Origin: Edaphobacillus lindanitolerans
GTDB lineage: Bacteria > Bacillota > Bacilli > Bacillales_A > Planococcaceae
Length of the DNA: 64,000 nucleotides
Reading direction: 5' to 3'
Assembly (NCBI RefSeq): GCF_900156305.1
Contig: NZ_FTPL01000001.1
Location: 558,001 to 622,000 of the forward strand
The number at the start of each line of letters is the position of its first letter. The first letter of the stretch is position 1. Under the pieces are notes generated by a model. That model worked only from the letters and a program-made list of their open reading frames with translations, ran no database searches and was not told where the DNA came from. A program made the translations under genes and the position numbers. Shown in pieces: positions 1 through 8,225 of this stretch.

Positions 1-588
1 GAACTCCGCATATTTATCGTTTCGGTAGCCGACCATCGAATCGAGCGTGTTGACCGCTTTATACCCCCAGATGCCCGGGGCACCGAGAAGCACCGCCCAA
101 AACAGGGGGGCCGTCACGCCGTCCGACGTGTTCTCCGAAACGGTCTCGATGACACCGCGGACGATTTCCGGCTCGTCCAGATTCTCCGTATCACGCCCGA
201 CGATCCAGCCGAGCTTTTCCCGGGCCTGGGCAAGATCCCCCCGTCGGAGCGGCCGGTATACGTCCATCGCCGCTTCGCCTAGGCTCTTCTGTGCCAGGCC
301 CGCTGCGATCAGGATCGCCTCCGCCGCGATACCGGCGAACCGGTGAAAGCTGTAGAACATCCAGGTGACAGTGAGTGCTGCGGTGATCGATGCGGCAACG
401 ATGACTACAAGCAAAAGCACCCCTTTGGCGCGACGATACGGGCCCTTGTTCCATTTAGCGTCAAGAAAGCCGATCAGCCTGCCGATCCAGCGCACCGGAT
501 GCGGCCAGCCGGGCGGATCGCCGATGCACCGGTCAAGGATGAATCCCGCGAGACCGGCAGCCAGATGATTCACCATCACCTCCGGCAT
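1..588 (-). CDS. cbiB: Adenosylcobinamide-phosphate synthase CbiB/CobD, N-terminal part (truncated by window edge)
   Basis: Reading leftward from an ATG at 588-586, the frame stays open to the window edge, giving 196 codons of a protein that is usually about 310-320 residues. The N-terminus carries the family pattern GDPPGWPHPVRWIGRLI, then a hydrophobic segment at about residues 60-85, and later SENTSDGVTAPLFW and a run ending NTLDSMVGYRN, all typical of CbiB. The enzyme is a membrane protein that joins the aminopropanol arm to adenosylcobyric acid. The ATG shares one base with the TGA of the upstream btuD-cbiZ gene, so the two are translationally coupled. It is the last gene visible in the riboswitch-controlled operon. 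It makes biochemical sense next to CbiZ, which generates adenosylcobyric acid. Confidence in the family is high; the C-terminus is not seen. Confidence 0.93.
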   Translation of the reverse strand, partial: MPEVMVNHLAAGLAGFILDRCIGDPPGWPHPVRWIGRLIGFLDAKWNKGPYRRAKGVLLLVVIVAASITAALTVTWMFYSFHRFAGIAAEAILIAAGLAQKSLGEAAMDVYRPLRRGDLAQAREKLGWIVGRDTENLDEPEIVRGVIETVSENTSDGVTAPLFWAVLLGAPGIWGYKAVNTLDSMVGYRNDKYAEF

Positions 589-2075
589 CATTCCTCTTCT
601 TCCCCCTCAAAAACCTTTTTGCGGTCCCTGTACCGGCGGACGGCCTCCGCCGTGCACTCGAACACGCCTCTGCCGATCGCCTTCCCGAGTGTGGTGACGG
701 TACCGCCGTATGGATGCCGGTCGCCCGTCTGGGTCGCCGCGATAAGCAGGCTGTCCGTTGACGTTCCGGTCGCGATGGTCCCGGTGAGCGGATCGAGGAC
801 CTGCTCGGTCTGCATCGCCTTCGCCTTCGCCTCGGTCGCGGTCACCATTCCCTGGATGAGCGCTTCTTCGGTCAGGTGCCCGTTTACGATGATCCATGTG
901 TTGATCGTACCGGCATGCACACCGCGGTCTGCCCCTGCCGATGCATCCACCGCATTTCCGACCCCTGCCGTCACACAGACAACGATCGGGGCTTCTTTTG
1001 GACCGTATTCCCGGATGACGGCGTCTTCCGTCATGGCCGCCGTCATCATGGCGACCGACTGAGAAAGGGGGAACCCGTTTCGCTGCAGCCAGGACCGCAT
1101 TTCCGCCCCGGCGTCGTCCGACCGGTAGCCGGCGTCCACGTGGCGGTTGATGAAGTGGCGGAACCAGCCGGAACCGGCCTGGAACACCGCGGACGAAACG
1201 GCCTTCAGCGGGTATCGGCTGTCGAGGTGGACATACTTCCCGGATACCGAGAAGTCTCCCTTGCGGATGACGGACTTTTCCCGGACCGAGGGTTCTTCCC
1301 CGGGAAGCAGCGTGATCTGCGGCTTCGGAATTTCCGGGTGCATGCCCTTCTTCACCCGCGCCTTGTACACGTCACTGATCTTCCGCTCATCGATCACTTC
1401 GCCCGGGGTTCCGATCGCGGCGACTTCCCCCTCATCAAGGAGGAGCAGCCGGTCGCAATAGAGAGACGCCAGATTGATATCGTGGAAAACAGACACGACC
1501 GTGAGCCCGTTTTCGGTTGCCTGTTGACGGACCGTATCGAGCAGCTGCTGCTGGTGGGCGATGTCGAGATGGTTCGTCGGCTCATCCAGCAGGAGGAGCG
1601 GGGCTTCCTGGGCAAGCGCCTGGGCGACGAACGCCCGCTGGCGCTCCCCTCCGGACATGAACTCGATCTGAGTGTTCCGGTACTTCGAGATGCCCATCCT
1701 GTCCATCGCCGATTCCACCGCCCGCTCGTCCGCCCCGGTCCAGCTCGAAAACAGGCCGGATTGGTGCGGGTATCGTCCGAGCGACACCGTTTCGTAAACC
1801 GTATGGGAGAACGTATCCGCCTGGAGCTGGGGCAGCACGGCGACCTGCCGGGCGAACGCCTTCCTTGAATAGTCCCCGATGTTCCGGCCGCCGACCTCCA
1901 CGGTCCCCGATGCCGCGGGCAGCAGGCCGCTCAGCATTTTCAGAAGCGTGGACTTCCCGCTTCCGTTCGGACCGAGGATGCCGAGCATCGTGCCGGCCTC
2001 CACCTCGAAGGAAACCGACCGGACGACCGGATTGCCAATGTCGTATCCCCCGGTTAAACCGCTCACTTTAAGCAT
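588..2075 (-). CDS. btuD: Cobalamin ABC transporter ATPase fused to adenosylcobinamide amidohydrolase (BtuD-CbiZ)
   Basis: A 495-residue protein with two domains. Residues 1-250 are an ABC ATPase of the iron/cobalamin importer type: Walker A GPNGSGKST at about 35-43, signature MSGGE at 140-144, Walker B LLLLDEPT at 159-166, and the switch His198. Residues about 275-480 match CbiZ, which removes the aminopropanol arm from adenosylcobinamide to give adenosylcobyric acid; visible blocks include CVTAGVGNAVDA and the segment around GTSTDSLLIAAT. The ATG at 2075 overlaps the end of btuC by 8 bases and has a GGAGAAAAGG ribosome site; an in-frame start further up (2120) would lie deeper inside btuC and is less likely. 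The fusion couples import of corrinoids to salvage of incomplete ones. Family calls are confident; activity of the fused form is inferred. Confidence 0.92.
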   Translation of the reverse strand: MLKVSGLTGGYDIGNPVVRSVSFEVEAGTMLGILGPNGSGKSTLLKMLSGLLPAASGTVEVGGRNIGDYSRKAFARQVAVLPQLQADTFSHTVYETVSLGRYPHQSGLFSSWTGADERAVESAMDRMGISKYRNTQIEFMSGGERQRAFVAQALAQEAPLLLLDEPTNHLDIAHQQQLLDTVRQQATENGLTVVSVFHDINLASLYCDRLLLLDEGEVAAIGTPGEVIDERKISDVYKARVKKGMHPEIPKPQITLLPGEEPSVREKSVIRKGDFSVSGKYVHLDSRYPLKAVSSAVFQAGSGWFRHFINRHVDAGYRSDDAGAEMRSWLQRNGFPLSQSVAMMTAAMTEDAVIREYGPKEAPIVVCVTAGVGNAVDASAGADRGVHAGTINTWIIVNGHLTEEALIQGMVTATEAKAKAMQTEQVLDPLTGTIATGTSTDSLLIAATQTGDRHPYGGTVTTLGKAIGRGVFECTAEAVRRYRDRKKVFEGEEEE

Positions 2076-3066
2076 GGCGAACCGCCCCTTTTCTCCTCTG
2101 TCTGTAGAAAATGAATGCAAACACCGGAGCCCCGATGAAGGAGGTGATCACCCCGACCGGAAGTTCGGTCGGTGAGATGATCGTCCGGGCGACCAGATCG
2201 CACAGGATCAGGAGCGACGCCCCGTTCATGAACGACAGCGACAGCAGATGCCGGTGATCATTGCCGAACAGGATCCGGGTCATATGCGGGACGACGAGCC
2301 CGACGAAACCGATCGTGCCGGAGACCGCGACAGCAGAACCGGTGAGGATTGATCCCCCTCCGAGGATCATCCATTTCCGTTTGCGGACATCCACCCCGAG
2401 ATGATGGGCCCGCTCCTCTCCGAACAGCATGGCATTGAGCTCCCTGCGGCAGAGCCACAGCATGAAACCGCCGATGAACATGAACGGGAGGACCATCCAG
2501 ATGTACTTCCACCCCCTCATCGACACACTGCCGAGCAGCCAGCCGATGATCTGGCGAAGTTCCTCGCCGGTGAGTGCAATCATGAGCGACAGCAGCGAGC
2601 CGAGGAATGAGCCGAAGATGACCCCGGTCAGGATGATCGTCTCCATCTTGAGCGACCTGTCCACTGCACGGGAGAATCCGATGACGAGCAGGAGGACAGC
2701 CATGGCGCCGGCCATGCTGAAGATCGGCAGCGTATACGATCCGAACAGGCCGATTCCGAAAAAGAGTGTCGCCACGGCGCCCACCGAGGCACCGGACGAC
2801 ACTCCGAGCGTGTAAGGATCCGCAAGCGGGTTTTTCAGCAGCCCCTGGAAGGCCGCTCCCGCCATGGCAAGGGATCCGCCGACAAGACCCGCAAGCACGA
2901 CACGAGGCAGGCGGATATTCCACAGTATATTGGCGGCAGTCTCATTCGCCCCCGGATCCCACAGCACACGGAGCGGAACGTTCACCGTCCCGATCGACAC
3001 GCCGAACCAGATGGCGGCCAGAAGAACGGCCGACGCCAAGGTATAGGCGAGCAGGCGATTCCTCAT
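2068..3066 (-). CDS. btuC: Cobalamin/iron-type ABC importer permease (FecCD family)
   Basis: A 332-residue polytopic membrane protein of the usual FecCD/BtuC length. It shows the family blocks RLPRVVLAGLVGGSLAMAGA near the N-terminus, NPLADPYTLGVSSGASVGA, and the cytoplasmic coupling region ending GTIGFVGLVVPHMTR. The ATG at 3066 is separated by one base from the TGA of btuF, with AGGCGG upstream. An in-frame ATG at 3099 would force a 32-base overlap, so the shorter start is preferred. It forms the transmembrane channel that accepts corrinoid from BtuF and is powered by the ATPase encoded immediately downstream. Substrate specificity is assigned from the riboswitch and the CbiZ/CbiB neighbours; the permease alone could equally belong to a siderophore system. 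Confidence 0.92.
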   Translation of the reverse strand: MRNRLLAYTLASAVLLAAIWFGVSIGTVNVPLRVLWDPGANETAANILWNIRLPRVVLAGLVGGSLAMAGAAFQGLLKNPLADPYTLGVSSGASVGAVATLFFGIGLFGSYTLPIFSMAGAMAVLLLVIGFSRAVDRSLKMETIILTGVIFGSFLGSLLSLMIALTGEELRQIIGWLLGSVSMRGWKYIWMVLPFMFIGGFMLWLCRRELNAMLFGEERAHHLGVDVRKRKWMILGGGSILTGSAVAVSGTIGFVGLVVPHMTRILFGNDHRHLLSLSFMNGASLLILCDLVARTIISPTELPVGVITSFIGAPVFAFIFYRQRRKGAVRHA

Positions 3067-3067
3067 A

Positions 3068-4105
3068 TCAGGCCGCCTGATCTTCTTCGTCTTCGTCATC
3101 GTTTTGGACGTCGCCCTGCCCGTCGCCGAAGATTTCAGGGTACACGGCTTTGGCTACGGCCTCAAGTCCATCTGCAAGGCGGGGACCCGTCCGGCTTGTC
3201 GTATTTTCATCGACACGGACGACCTCCTTCTCCTTGATCGCCGAAACGGCGCCGAACCCGTCCCGCTCATAGACGGCATCCACTGCACTGTCGTCTCCGT
3301 ACATGACCATGATCACATCCGGATTGCGGTTGACGATCTCTTCCGGATCCATCATGACCCATCCTTCCTGGTCGCCCGCGACGTTTTCTGCATGGATCAT
3401 GTCGAGGAACTGCTGCATGAACGTACCGGAGCCCGGCGTATAGATTTCAGGTGCGGGTGACGTTTCGACAAACACTTTTTTCTCTTCTTTCACGTCTTTT
3501 GCCTTTTCTTCGATTTCCGCGACTTTCGCTTTCATGTCCTCGACAATTTCCTCTGCCTTGTCTTCATGTCCGGTCAGCTTGCCGATCTGCCCGATCGTAC
3601 TGTAGGTCTCATCGAAATCCGCCGCATTCTTGACGACGAAGACGGTCAGGCCCGCGTCCCGAAGCTGCTGGAGACCTTCCTCACCCATGCTGAGGGCCGA
3701 TTCGTGGGCGAAGACGATATCCGGAGCCAATCCGATGATCTTCTCGACGTTGAACTCCTGCCCGCCGATTTTTTCAATGTCCTGCACTTCCGCCGGGTAA
3801 TCGTCGTAATCACCGACTCCCACAACCGTGTCTCCCGCTCCGACCGCGAACAGGATTTCCGTATTGCTCGGTATCATGGAAACAATTTTCTCAGGCTGTT
3901 TATCAAGCGTGATTTCGTTCCCGACCGCGTCGGTCTCGGTTACCGGGAACGCCTGCTTGCCGGATGGGTTGTCATCCTGCTTGTCTGCCGTCCCTTCTTC
4001 CTGCTTCATCTGCGGCTCATTGGCATTGTCCTTGCCTGATCCGCATGCCGTCAGCAGCAAGGCTGCCAGGAAAACGGCCAGCCACTTCATCCATCTGTTG
4101 CTCAT
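3068..4105 (-). CDS. btuF: Cobalamin-binding lipoprotein of the ABC importer (BtuF-like)
   Basis: A 345-residue lipoprotein. The first 20 residues form a lipoprotein signal peptide ending in the lipobox LLTAC with the acylated cysteine at 21. They are followed by an acidic and polar linker and a periplasmic-binding-protein type 2 domain (about 60-330) with the typical start KIVSMIPSNTEILFAVGAGD and VVGVGDYDDYP. The C-terminal tail is strongly acidic. The ATG at 4105 has AGGGGG seven bases upstream. It is the first gene of the operon, behind the cobalamin riboswitch, so corrinoid capture is the likely role. It should sit on the outer face of the membrane and deliver substrate to the FecCD permease encoded just downstream. 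Confidence 0.92.
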   Translation of the reverse strand: MSNRWMKWLAVFLAALLLTACGSGKDNANEPQMKQEEGTADKQDDNPSGKQAFPVTETDAVGNEITLDKQPEKIVSMIPSNTEILFAVGAGDTVVGVGDYDDYPAEVQDIEKIGGQEFNVEKIIGLAPDIVFAHESALSMGEEGLQQLRDAGLTVFVVKNAADFDETYSTIGQIGKLTGHEDKAEEIVEDMKAKVAEIEEKAKDVKEEKKVFVETSPAPEIYTPGSGTFMQQFLDMIHAENVAGDQEGWVMMDPEEIVNRNPDVIMVMYGDDSAVDAVYERDGFGAVSAIKEKEVVRVDENTTSRTGPRLADGLEAVAKAVYPEIFGDGQGDVQNDDEDEEDQAA

Positions 4106-4143
4106 TGCTGATATCCCCCTGTCAGTCTGGTTTGTGAGAAATG

Positions 4144-4168
4144 AAAAACCCCCGCGCTCGGCGGGGGT
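4144..4168 (-). terminator. Riboswitch expression-platform terminator ahead of btuF
   Basis: On the minus strand a perfect 7-bp stem CCCCCGC/GCGGGGG (4149-4167) with a 5-base loop is followed by TTTTT. It lies about 40 bases before the btuF start and about 100 bases after the aptamer. This is where cobalamin-induced transcription termination would act. Confidence 0.85.
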
Positions 4169-4269
4169 CAAGAAAACCGGCAGGACGGCATGCGGAAAAA
4201 CGACCGCAGCCTGCAAATGCAGGCGCCGTGCCACACCGGCCTGTCCTCGCAGGCGCAATTCGGGTGTTG

Positions 4270-4405
4270 TCCGCAAAGGCAGGTTTCCTGACTTCGGCGC
4301 TTGCTCTCGCTGCGCCGCTCACAGTGGCGGGACCGTGCCGGATTCCCACCGGCTTCCCTTTTACCCCCTCAACGGGGCACCTTCGCGTCATCCGGCGGCA
4401 TGATC
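4270..4405 (-). ncRNA. Cobalamin (B12) riboswitch aptamer
   Basis: Reading the minus strand, the order of conserved elements is GGTGCC (4381-4376), GGGAAGCCGGTGGGAATCC, CGGTCCCGCCACTGT (the GCCACTGT box at 4328-4321) and the B12 box AGTCAGGAAACCTGCC (4293-4278). These are the hallmark sequences of the cobalamin riboswitch. It precedes a cobalamin uptake and salvage operon and is followed by an intrinsic terminator, so adenosylcobalamin binding most likely switches transcription off. The exact ends of the closing stem were not resolved. Confidence 0.95.
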
Positions 4406-4469
4406 CTCGCACATCCTTCGTCAATTCTGGGACATGCGGCTCATACGCCGGATATTCAATTCTTATTCA

Positions 4470-4498
4470 ATTTAATCAGAACGCGCTGATTTTGTCGA
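4470..4498 (-). promoter_or_regulatory. Candidate sigma-A promoter of the cobalamin operon
   Basis: On the minus strand TCGACA (4498-4493) and TTAAAT (4475-4470) are separated by 17 bases, placing the start of transcription near 4463, just upstream of the aptamer. The boxes are imperfect (5/6 and 4/6), and TTGAAT further down is a possible alternative. Confidence 0.45.
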
Positions 4499-4656
4499 GG
4501 GCCCTTGCACGGTATCCAATGTTTTGACGGATACTGAAACACGGTACAGGCGCCTTATAATACGCCCCAACCCGGTCGCAGCATGAATTTCGGACTCACG
4601 CTGGCGTACCGCCCGACCAAATTTCTGCTCCGCTCGGGCGATTCTCGGGGCAAACG

Positions 4657-4681
4657 AAAACCGGCCGCACGGGCCGGCCTT
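4657..4681 (-). terminator. Intrinsic terminator after argS
   Basis: A CCGGCC/GGCCGG stem (4661-4666 with 4672-4677) with a 5-base loop is followed on the minus strand by TTTTCG. It begins about 30 bases beyond the argS stop codon. Confidence 0.75.
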
Positions 4682-4706
4682 CCTTTATTTGGTCTGCGAC
4701 TTGTGG

Positions 4707-6377
4707 TTACATCCGGTCCGGTGCCGCGACGCCGATGAGGCGCAGGGCGTTCGCGATCACGGTGCGGGTGGCCGTGACGAGGGCGAGCCGGGCTTCGGAC
4801 AGTTCACGGTTGTCCGGATCGACGACTTTATCTGTGCTGTAGAACGTGTGGAACGAGGCCGCCAGCTCATGGATGTACGTTGCGACCCTGTGGGGTGCAC
4901 GGAGCTTCGCAGCATCCGCCACGATTTGCGGGAAGTCGCCCAGTTTGCGCATGAGGTCGAGCGCCTTCTCTGACTCCAGCAGCAGGGCCACATGGTCCTC
5001 GGAGGCGAACAGTCCGGCGTCGTCCGCCTGGCGCAGGATCGAGCAGATGCGCGCGTGTGCATACTGGGCATAGTACACCGGGTTTTCATTCGACTGCGAA
5101 ACGGCGAGGTCCAGGTCGAAGTCCATCTGGGAATCCCCGGAGCGCATCACGAAGAAATAGCGGGTTGCGTCGAGGCCGACCATGTCGACGAGTTCACGCA
5201 GCGTCACCGCCTTGCCGGTCCGTTTGCTCATTTTGAACTTCTCGCCGTCCTTGTACAGCTGAACCATCTGGGAGACGAGCACTTCAAGCGTTTCCCTGTC
5301 ATACCCGAGCGCCTCGATGGCCGCCTTCATGCGCGGGATGTAGCCGTGGTGGTCGGCTCCCCAGATGTTGATCAGCTTGTCGAAGCCGCGCTGCAGCTTG
5401 TCTTCGTGGTAGGCGATATCCGGCAGAAGATACGTATATGAGCCGTCCTGCTTGATGAGCACGCGGTCCTTGTCGTCACCAAAATCGGTCGAGCGGAACC
5501 AAGTTGCGCCGTCTTCCTCGTAAACATGCCCGTTTTGGCGCAGCTTGTCCAGCGCCGTGTCGATCTTTCCGTCTTCGTAAAGCGTCGTCTCGGAAAACCA
5601 GTTGTCGAAATTCACTCGGAATGCGGCAAGGTCCTGCTTCAGCTTATCAAGCTCGACGCCGAGGCCGTGCTTGCGGAACCACTCGAAGCGCTCTTCTTCC
5701 GGCATGGAGACGAATTTGTCCCCGTGCTCTTTTGCCAGTGCGTCGGCGATGTCGATGACGTCCTGTCCGTGATATCCGTCTTCCGGCATCTCGGCTTCGC
5801 GGCCCAGTGCCTGGAAATAGCGGGCCTCGATGGATTTCGCCAGATTATTAATTTGATTGCCCGCATCGTTGATATAGTACTCGCGGGATACGTCGAAGCC
5901 GGCGAAGTCCATTACATTGCAGAGCGAATCGCCAAGCGAGGCGCCGCGGGCATGGCCGAGGTGCAGGTCCCCCGTCGGGTTCGCGGAGACGAACTCGACC
6001 TGGACTTTCTCTCCTTGGCCCGCATCGCTGCGGCCGAAGTCCTCACCCTTGCCCAGGATGTCCTTGACGACGTCCCCGAGGTAATCCGGCTTCAGCGTGA
6101 TATTGATGAAGCCGGGGCCGGCGATGTCGACTGAGCGGATCGGCGTGCTGTCCGTATCGAGATTGCCCACGATGTCATCCGCAATGGCACGCGGAGGCTT
6201 TTTGGCGATTTTCGTCAGCTGCATCGCAATATTCGTGGCATAGTCGCCGTTTTCCTTATTTTTCGGTGTCTCGATCATGACTTCCGGCAGTTCGCCGGCG
6301 TCTGCAAATGCGGATTTTGCCACGGCCGCACCGATTGCTTCTTTCAGCTGTTGCTGGACCTGTTCCACGATGTTCAT
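4707..6377 (-). CDS. argS: Arginine-tRNA ligase
   Basis: A 556-residue class I aminoacyl-tRNA synthetase of normal bacterial length. The N-terminal additional domain (1-115) is followed by the catalytic domain with [15 protein letters not shown]; the HIGH-type motif HLGH is at 139-142 and KMSKR at 382-386. The C-terminal anticodon-binding domain begins near 440. It charges tRNA-Arg in the cytoplasm. The ATG overlaps the upstream ywiB stop by four bases (ATGA), so the two are one operon, driven by the promoter at 6871-6842. A terminator follows. The same ywiB-argS order is found in B. subtilis. Confidence 0.98.
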   Translation of the reverse strand: MNIVEQVQQQLKEAIGAAVAKSAFADAGELPEVMIETPKNKENGDYATNIAMQLTKIAKKPPRAIADDIVGNLDTDSTPIRSVDIAGPGFINITLKPDYLGDVVKDILGKGEDFGRSDAGQGEKVQVEFVSANPTGDLHLGHARGASLGDSLCNVMDFAGFDVSREYYINDAGNQINNLAKSIEARYFQALGREAEMPEDGYHGQDVIDIADALAKEHGDKFVSMPEEERFEWFRKHGLGVELDKLKQDLAAFRVNFDNWFSETTLYEDGKIDTALDKLRQNGHVYEEDGATWFRSTDFGDDKDRVLIKQDGSYTYLLPDIAYHEDKLQRGFDKLINIWGADHHGYIPRMKAAIEALGYDRETLEVLVSQMVQLYKDGEKFKMSKRTGKAVTLRELVDMVGLDATRYFFVMRSGDSQMDFDLDLAVSQSNENPVYYAQYAHARICSILRQADDAGLFASEDHVALLLESEKALDLMRKLGDFPQIVADAAKLRAPHRVATYIHELAASFHTFYSTDKVVDPDNRELSEARLALVTATRTVIANALRLIGVAAPDRM

Positions 6378-6808
6378 CTTTTTCCCTCCGAATAAGTGAA
6401 TTCAATCTCATAGGTGCCGACCGTCTGCCCGTTTGAAACGAGCTCATAGACTGCGGCAAACCTGCCTTCCCTGCCCGGTTCGAACTGCATCGACCGGGTC
6501 CGGACGTCAAGCGGGAGGCTGAACTCCCCGACTCCGTATGTACCGGGGCGGTCTTCGCCGGGGACAAGCGGCAGGCGCATCGACACATCCCCGCTCCGCA
6601 TGATCAGCGCGTCCTCTTCCCGCATGCGGACGGTTGTGCGGACTTGCCGGCCGTCCATCTCCTCTTCAAATCGGAGCCACAGACTGCCGCCCCGTTCGAT
6701 GAGATGGCCATCTGTATTCACGATGTGCTTTGCCGGGGGCTCACCGGGCTGCGTGACCGTCGAAATGAGCCGGATGGCAGCGGCTTTCCCTTCCGCCGGA
6801 TTGGTCAT
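6374..6808 (-). CDS. ywiB: YwiB family (DUF1934) beta-barrel-like protein
   Basis: A 144-residue protein with the character of the DUF1934/YwiB family: it is rich in beta strands, with segments such as [32 protein letters not shown] and [13 protein letters not shown]. No catalytic residues are evident and the function is unknown; calycin-like folds are described for the family. The ATG at 6808 has GGGAGG eight bases upstream; the in-frame start further up (6871) lies inside the promoter and is rejected. It overlaps argS by four bases, and this ywiB-argS pairing is conserved in Bacillus, suggesting joint expression rather than a proven functional link. Confidence 0.85.
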   Translation of the reverse strand: MTNPAEGKAAAIRLISTVTQPGEPPAKHIVNTDGHLIERGGSLWLRFEEEMDGRQVRTTVRMREEDALIMRSGDVSMRLPLVPGEDRPGTYGVGEFSLPLDVRTRSMQFEPGREGRFAAVYELVSNGQTVGTYEIEFTYSEGKR

Positions 6809-6841
6809 TGTCCTGCCTCCCGTCCATAAAATCATTCCCTT

Positions 6842-6871
6842 ATTATAGCCCGTCCGGCCGCACGTTTTCAA
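6842..6871 (-). promoter_or_regulatory. Sigma-A promoter of ywiB-argS
   Basis: TTGAAA (6871-6866) and TATAAT (6847-6842) with an 18-base spacer on the minus strand, about 35 bases before the ywiB start. Confidence 0.8.
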
Positions 6872-6909
6872 CGGATGCCGGAAAGGGGCGTGTCCGCCGT
6901 TGAAAAGAT

Positions 6910-6918
6910 GGTATAATC
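6910..6918 (+). promoter_or_regulatory. Extended -10 promoter of the GGDEF gene
   Basis: TGGTATAAT at 6910-6918 is an extended -10 element; no good -35 is visible upstream. Transcription would start near 6925 and give a leader of about 165 bases before the TTG start at 7092. It is divergent from the ywiB promoter. Confidence 0.55.
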
Positions 6919-6924
6919 AAGAAA

Positions 6925-7060
6925 ATCTTGGGCCGGGTTTCTGCCCGCGGAGTGACCATGTAAGTTTGCGCAGCGGTTTCCGGGTCCCCTCTTTATTTAT
7001 CAGAAAATAGGCGGTTGTTGAAGACAGTCCCGCCGGCCCCCATTTTAAAATATCCCGTTC
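6925..7060 (+). other. Structured untranslated leader, identity unknown
   Basis: The predicted leader of the GGDEF gene holds a perfect 7-bp GC stem, GGGCCGG (6931-6937) pairing with CCGGCCC (7033-7039), that encloses about 95 bases with further self-complementary GC segments (for example GGGTTTCTGCCC). A short T-run follows at 7042-7045. The consensus sequences of the c-di-GMP, SAM, TPP, purine or T-box classes were not recognised. It could be a regulatory leader or a small RNA. Confidence 0.35.
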
Positions 7061-7091
7061 TTATCGGATCCTGAACCTGGAGGAGACCACA

Positions 7092-8195
7092 TTGCTTTAT
7101 CAGCTTGCCGTCAACTTCTGTATTCTGTTCACATTTTCCGTCATCAGCTATTGGCCGTTCCAGGACCGGGGCCGATTCCGGATTCCGTATCCGCGGCTCC
7201 ATCCGGCCCTGATCGGTCTGCTGGGCGGCGTGACGGGGGTTTTTCTGCTGGCTGCTTCCGTCCGCCTGGATGGCGGAGTGGTCGTGGATGCCCGGGTCCC
7301 CGTCATCGTCATATCCGGAATCTTTGGCGGGCCCGCGGCACCAATCATATCGGCGCTCATCATCGGCAGTGTCCGCATTGCATACGCCGGGTTCGCAGGA
7401 CCGGGCCTCATCGCAGGGTTGAATGCCTTTCTGACCGGGCTCACGGCCGCCGGGTTTTTCGCCTGGAAAGGGTCTTCGTTCCGGAACGCACGGCTGTTTT
7501 TCCATTTCGCTGTGCTCGAGACGGCCATTGTGCTCGTTGCACTCCTGCCGCCCGGTTCCGACCAATTCCTGAACACGGCCATGTTTCTGGCTTATTCGTA
7601 TTTGTCTTATTTCACTGTAGTGACCATCCTGAGGGAGCTGAACAGTCACTTCAGGAAGCTCGCCGGCATTGAAAAACTGTCCAGGACCGATTTTCTCACC
7701 GGATTGAACAACAGCCGCGCATTCGGTGAAATCCTGGAGACGGCCCTGCAAAACGGACATCGTCCCGTCTCGTTGATCCTTTTCGATATCGACCGGTTCA
7801 AGAAAGTGAACGATACATATGGCCATCCGGCGGGCGACGAGGTGCTCGCCGAACTTGCCCGACGGACCCGGAGGGCGGTGCTGCCCGGAAGCGCAGTGAT
7901 ATCCCGGAACGGCGGAGAGGAATTCTCCGTCCTGCTTCCGGGAATTGACGGTGAAGAAGCTGCAGACGCTGCGGACAGGCTCCGGCTGGCAATGGCCGGC
8001 AATCCATTCATCGTGACCGGCGGCCAGTCGATCCCGATCACCATCTCGCTCGGCGTCTGTTCGTTCCCCGGACAGGCGGCCGATTCCAAACAGCTATACA
8101 GCCGCGCAGACGGGGCATTGTATGCAGCAAAGCAGAGCGGACGGAACTGCACGGTGGTCTGGCCCCCCCGACAGGGACCCATATTGAAAACGTGA
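7092..8195 (+). CDS. Membrane diguanylate cyclase (5TM-LYT sensor plus GGDEF)
   Basis: A 367-residue protein that starts at TTG (7092) behind GGAGGAG. Residues 1-185 form about six hydrophobic segments resembling the LytS/YhcK-type multi-TM sensor (PGIVGG-like blocks such as ISGIFGGPAAPIISALIIG). Residues 195-365 are a GGDEF domain with DFLTGLNNSRAF, FDIDRFKKVNDTYGHPAGDE and the active site GGEEF at 274-278. The RxxD inhibitory site expected just upstream is replaced by PGSA, so product inhibition through that site is unlikely. It should make cyclic di-GMP in response to an unknown membrane signal. The gene is monocistronic between a divergent promoter and a bidirectional terminator. A PAS-EAL phosphodiesterase candidate is encoded at 61.6 kb. 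Confidence 0.9.
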   Translation: MLYQLAVNFCILFTFSVISYWPFQDRGRFRIPYPRLHPALIGLLGGVTGVFLLAASVRLDGGVVVDARVPVIVISGIFGGPAAPIISALIIGSVRIAYAGFAGPGLIAGLNAFLTGLTAAGFFAWKGSSFRNARLFFHFAVLETAIVLVALLPPGSDQFLNTAMFLAYSYLSYFTVVTILRELNSHFRKLAGIEKLSRTDFLTGLNNSRAFGEILETALQNGHRPVSLILFDIDRFKKVNDTYGHPAGDEVLAELARRTRRAVLPGSAVISRNGGEEFSVLLPGIDGEEAADAADRLRLAMAGNPFIVTGGQSIPITISLGVCSFPGQAADSKQLYSRADGALYAAKQSGRNCTVVWPPRQGPILKT

Positions 8196-8224
8196 TGCCC
8201 GGATCAACCGGGCATCACGTTTTT
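8187..8224. terminator. Bidirectional terminator between the GGDEF gene and speB
   Basis: An 11-bp perfect stem GTGATGCCCGG/CCGGGCATCAC (8192-8202 with 8208-8218), loop of 5. T-runs lie on both sides (TTTTT at 8220-8224 and, on the minus strand, TTTT at 8190-8187). It serves the convergent genes. Confidence 0.85.
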
Positions 8225-8225
8225 C

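Noticed and set aside
343-1868. Long plus-strand open frames opposite btuD-cbiZ and cbiB
   Set aside because: They lie antisense to genes with complete conserved motifs, have low-complexity Arg/Pro-rich translations and no ribosome sites; they result from high GC.
4141-4527. Plus-strand ORF of 128 codons across the cobalamin leader
   Set aside because: It covers the riboswitch and its terminator on the opposite strand; no family pattern and no proper ribosome site.
4523-4561. TTGACG ... TATAAT as a full promoter
   Set aside because: The spacing is 26 bases, too long for sigma-A; only the -10 is kept as a weak observation.
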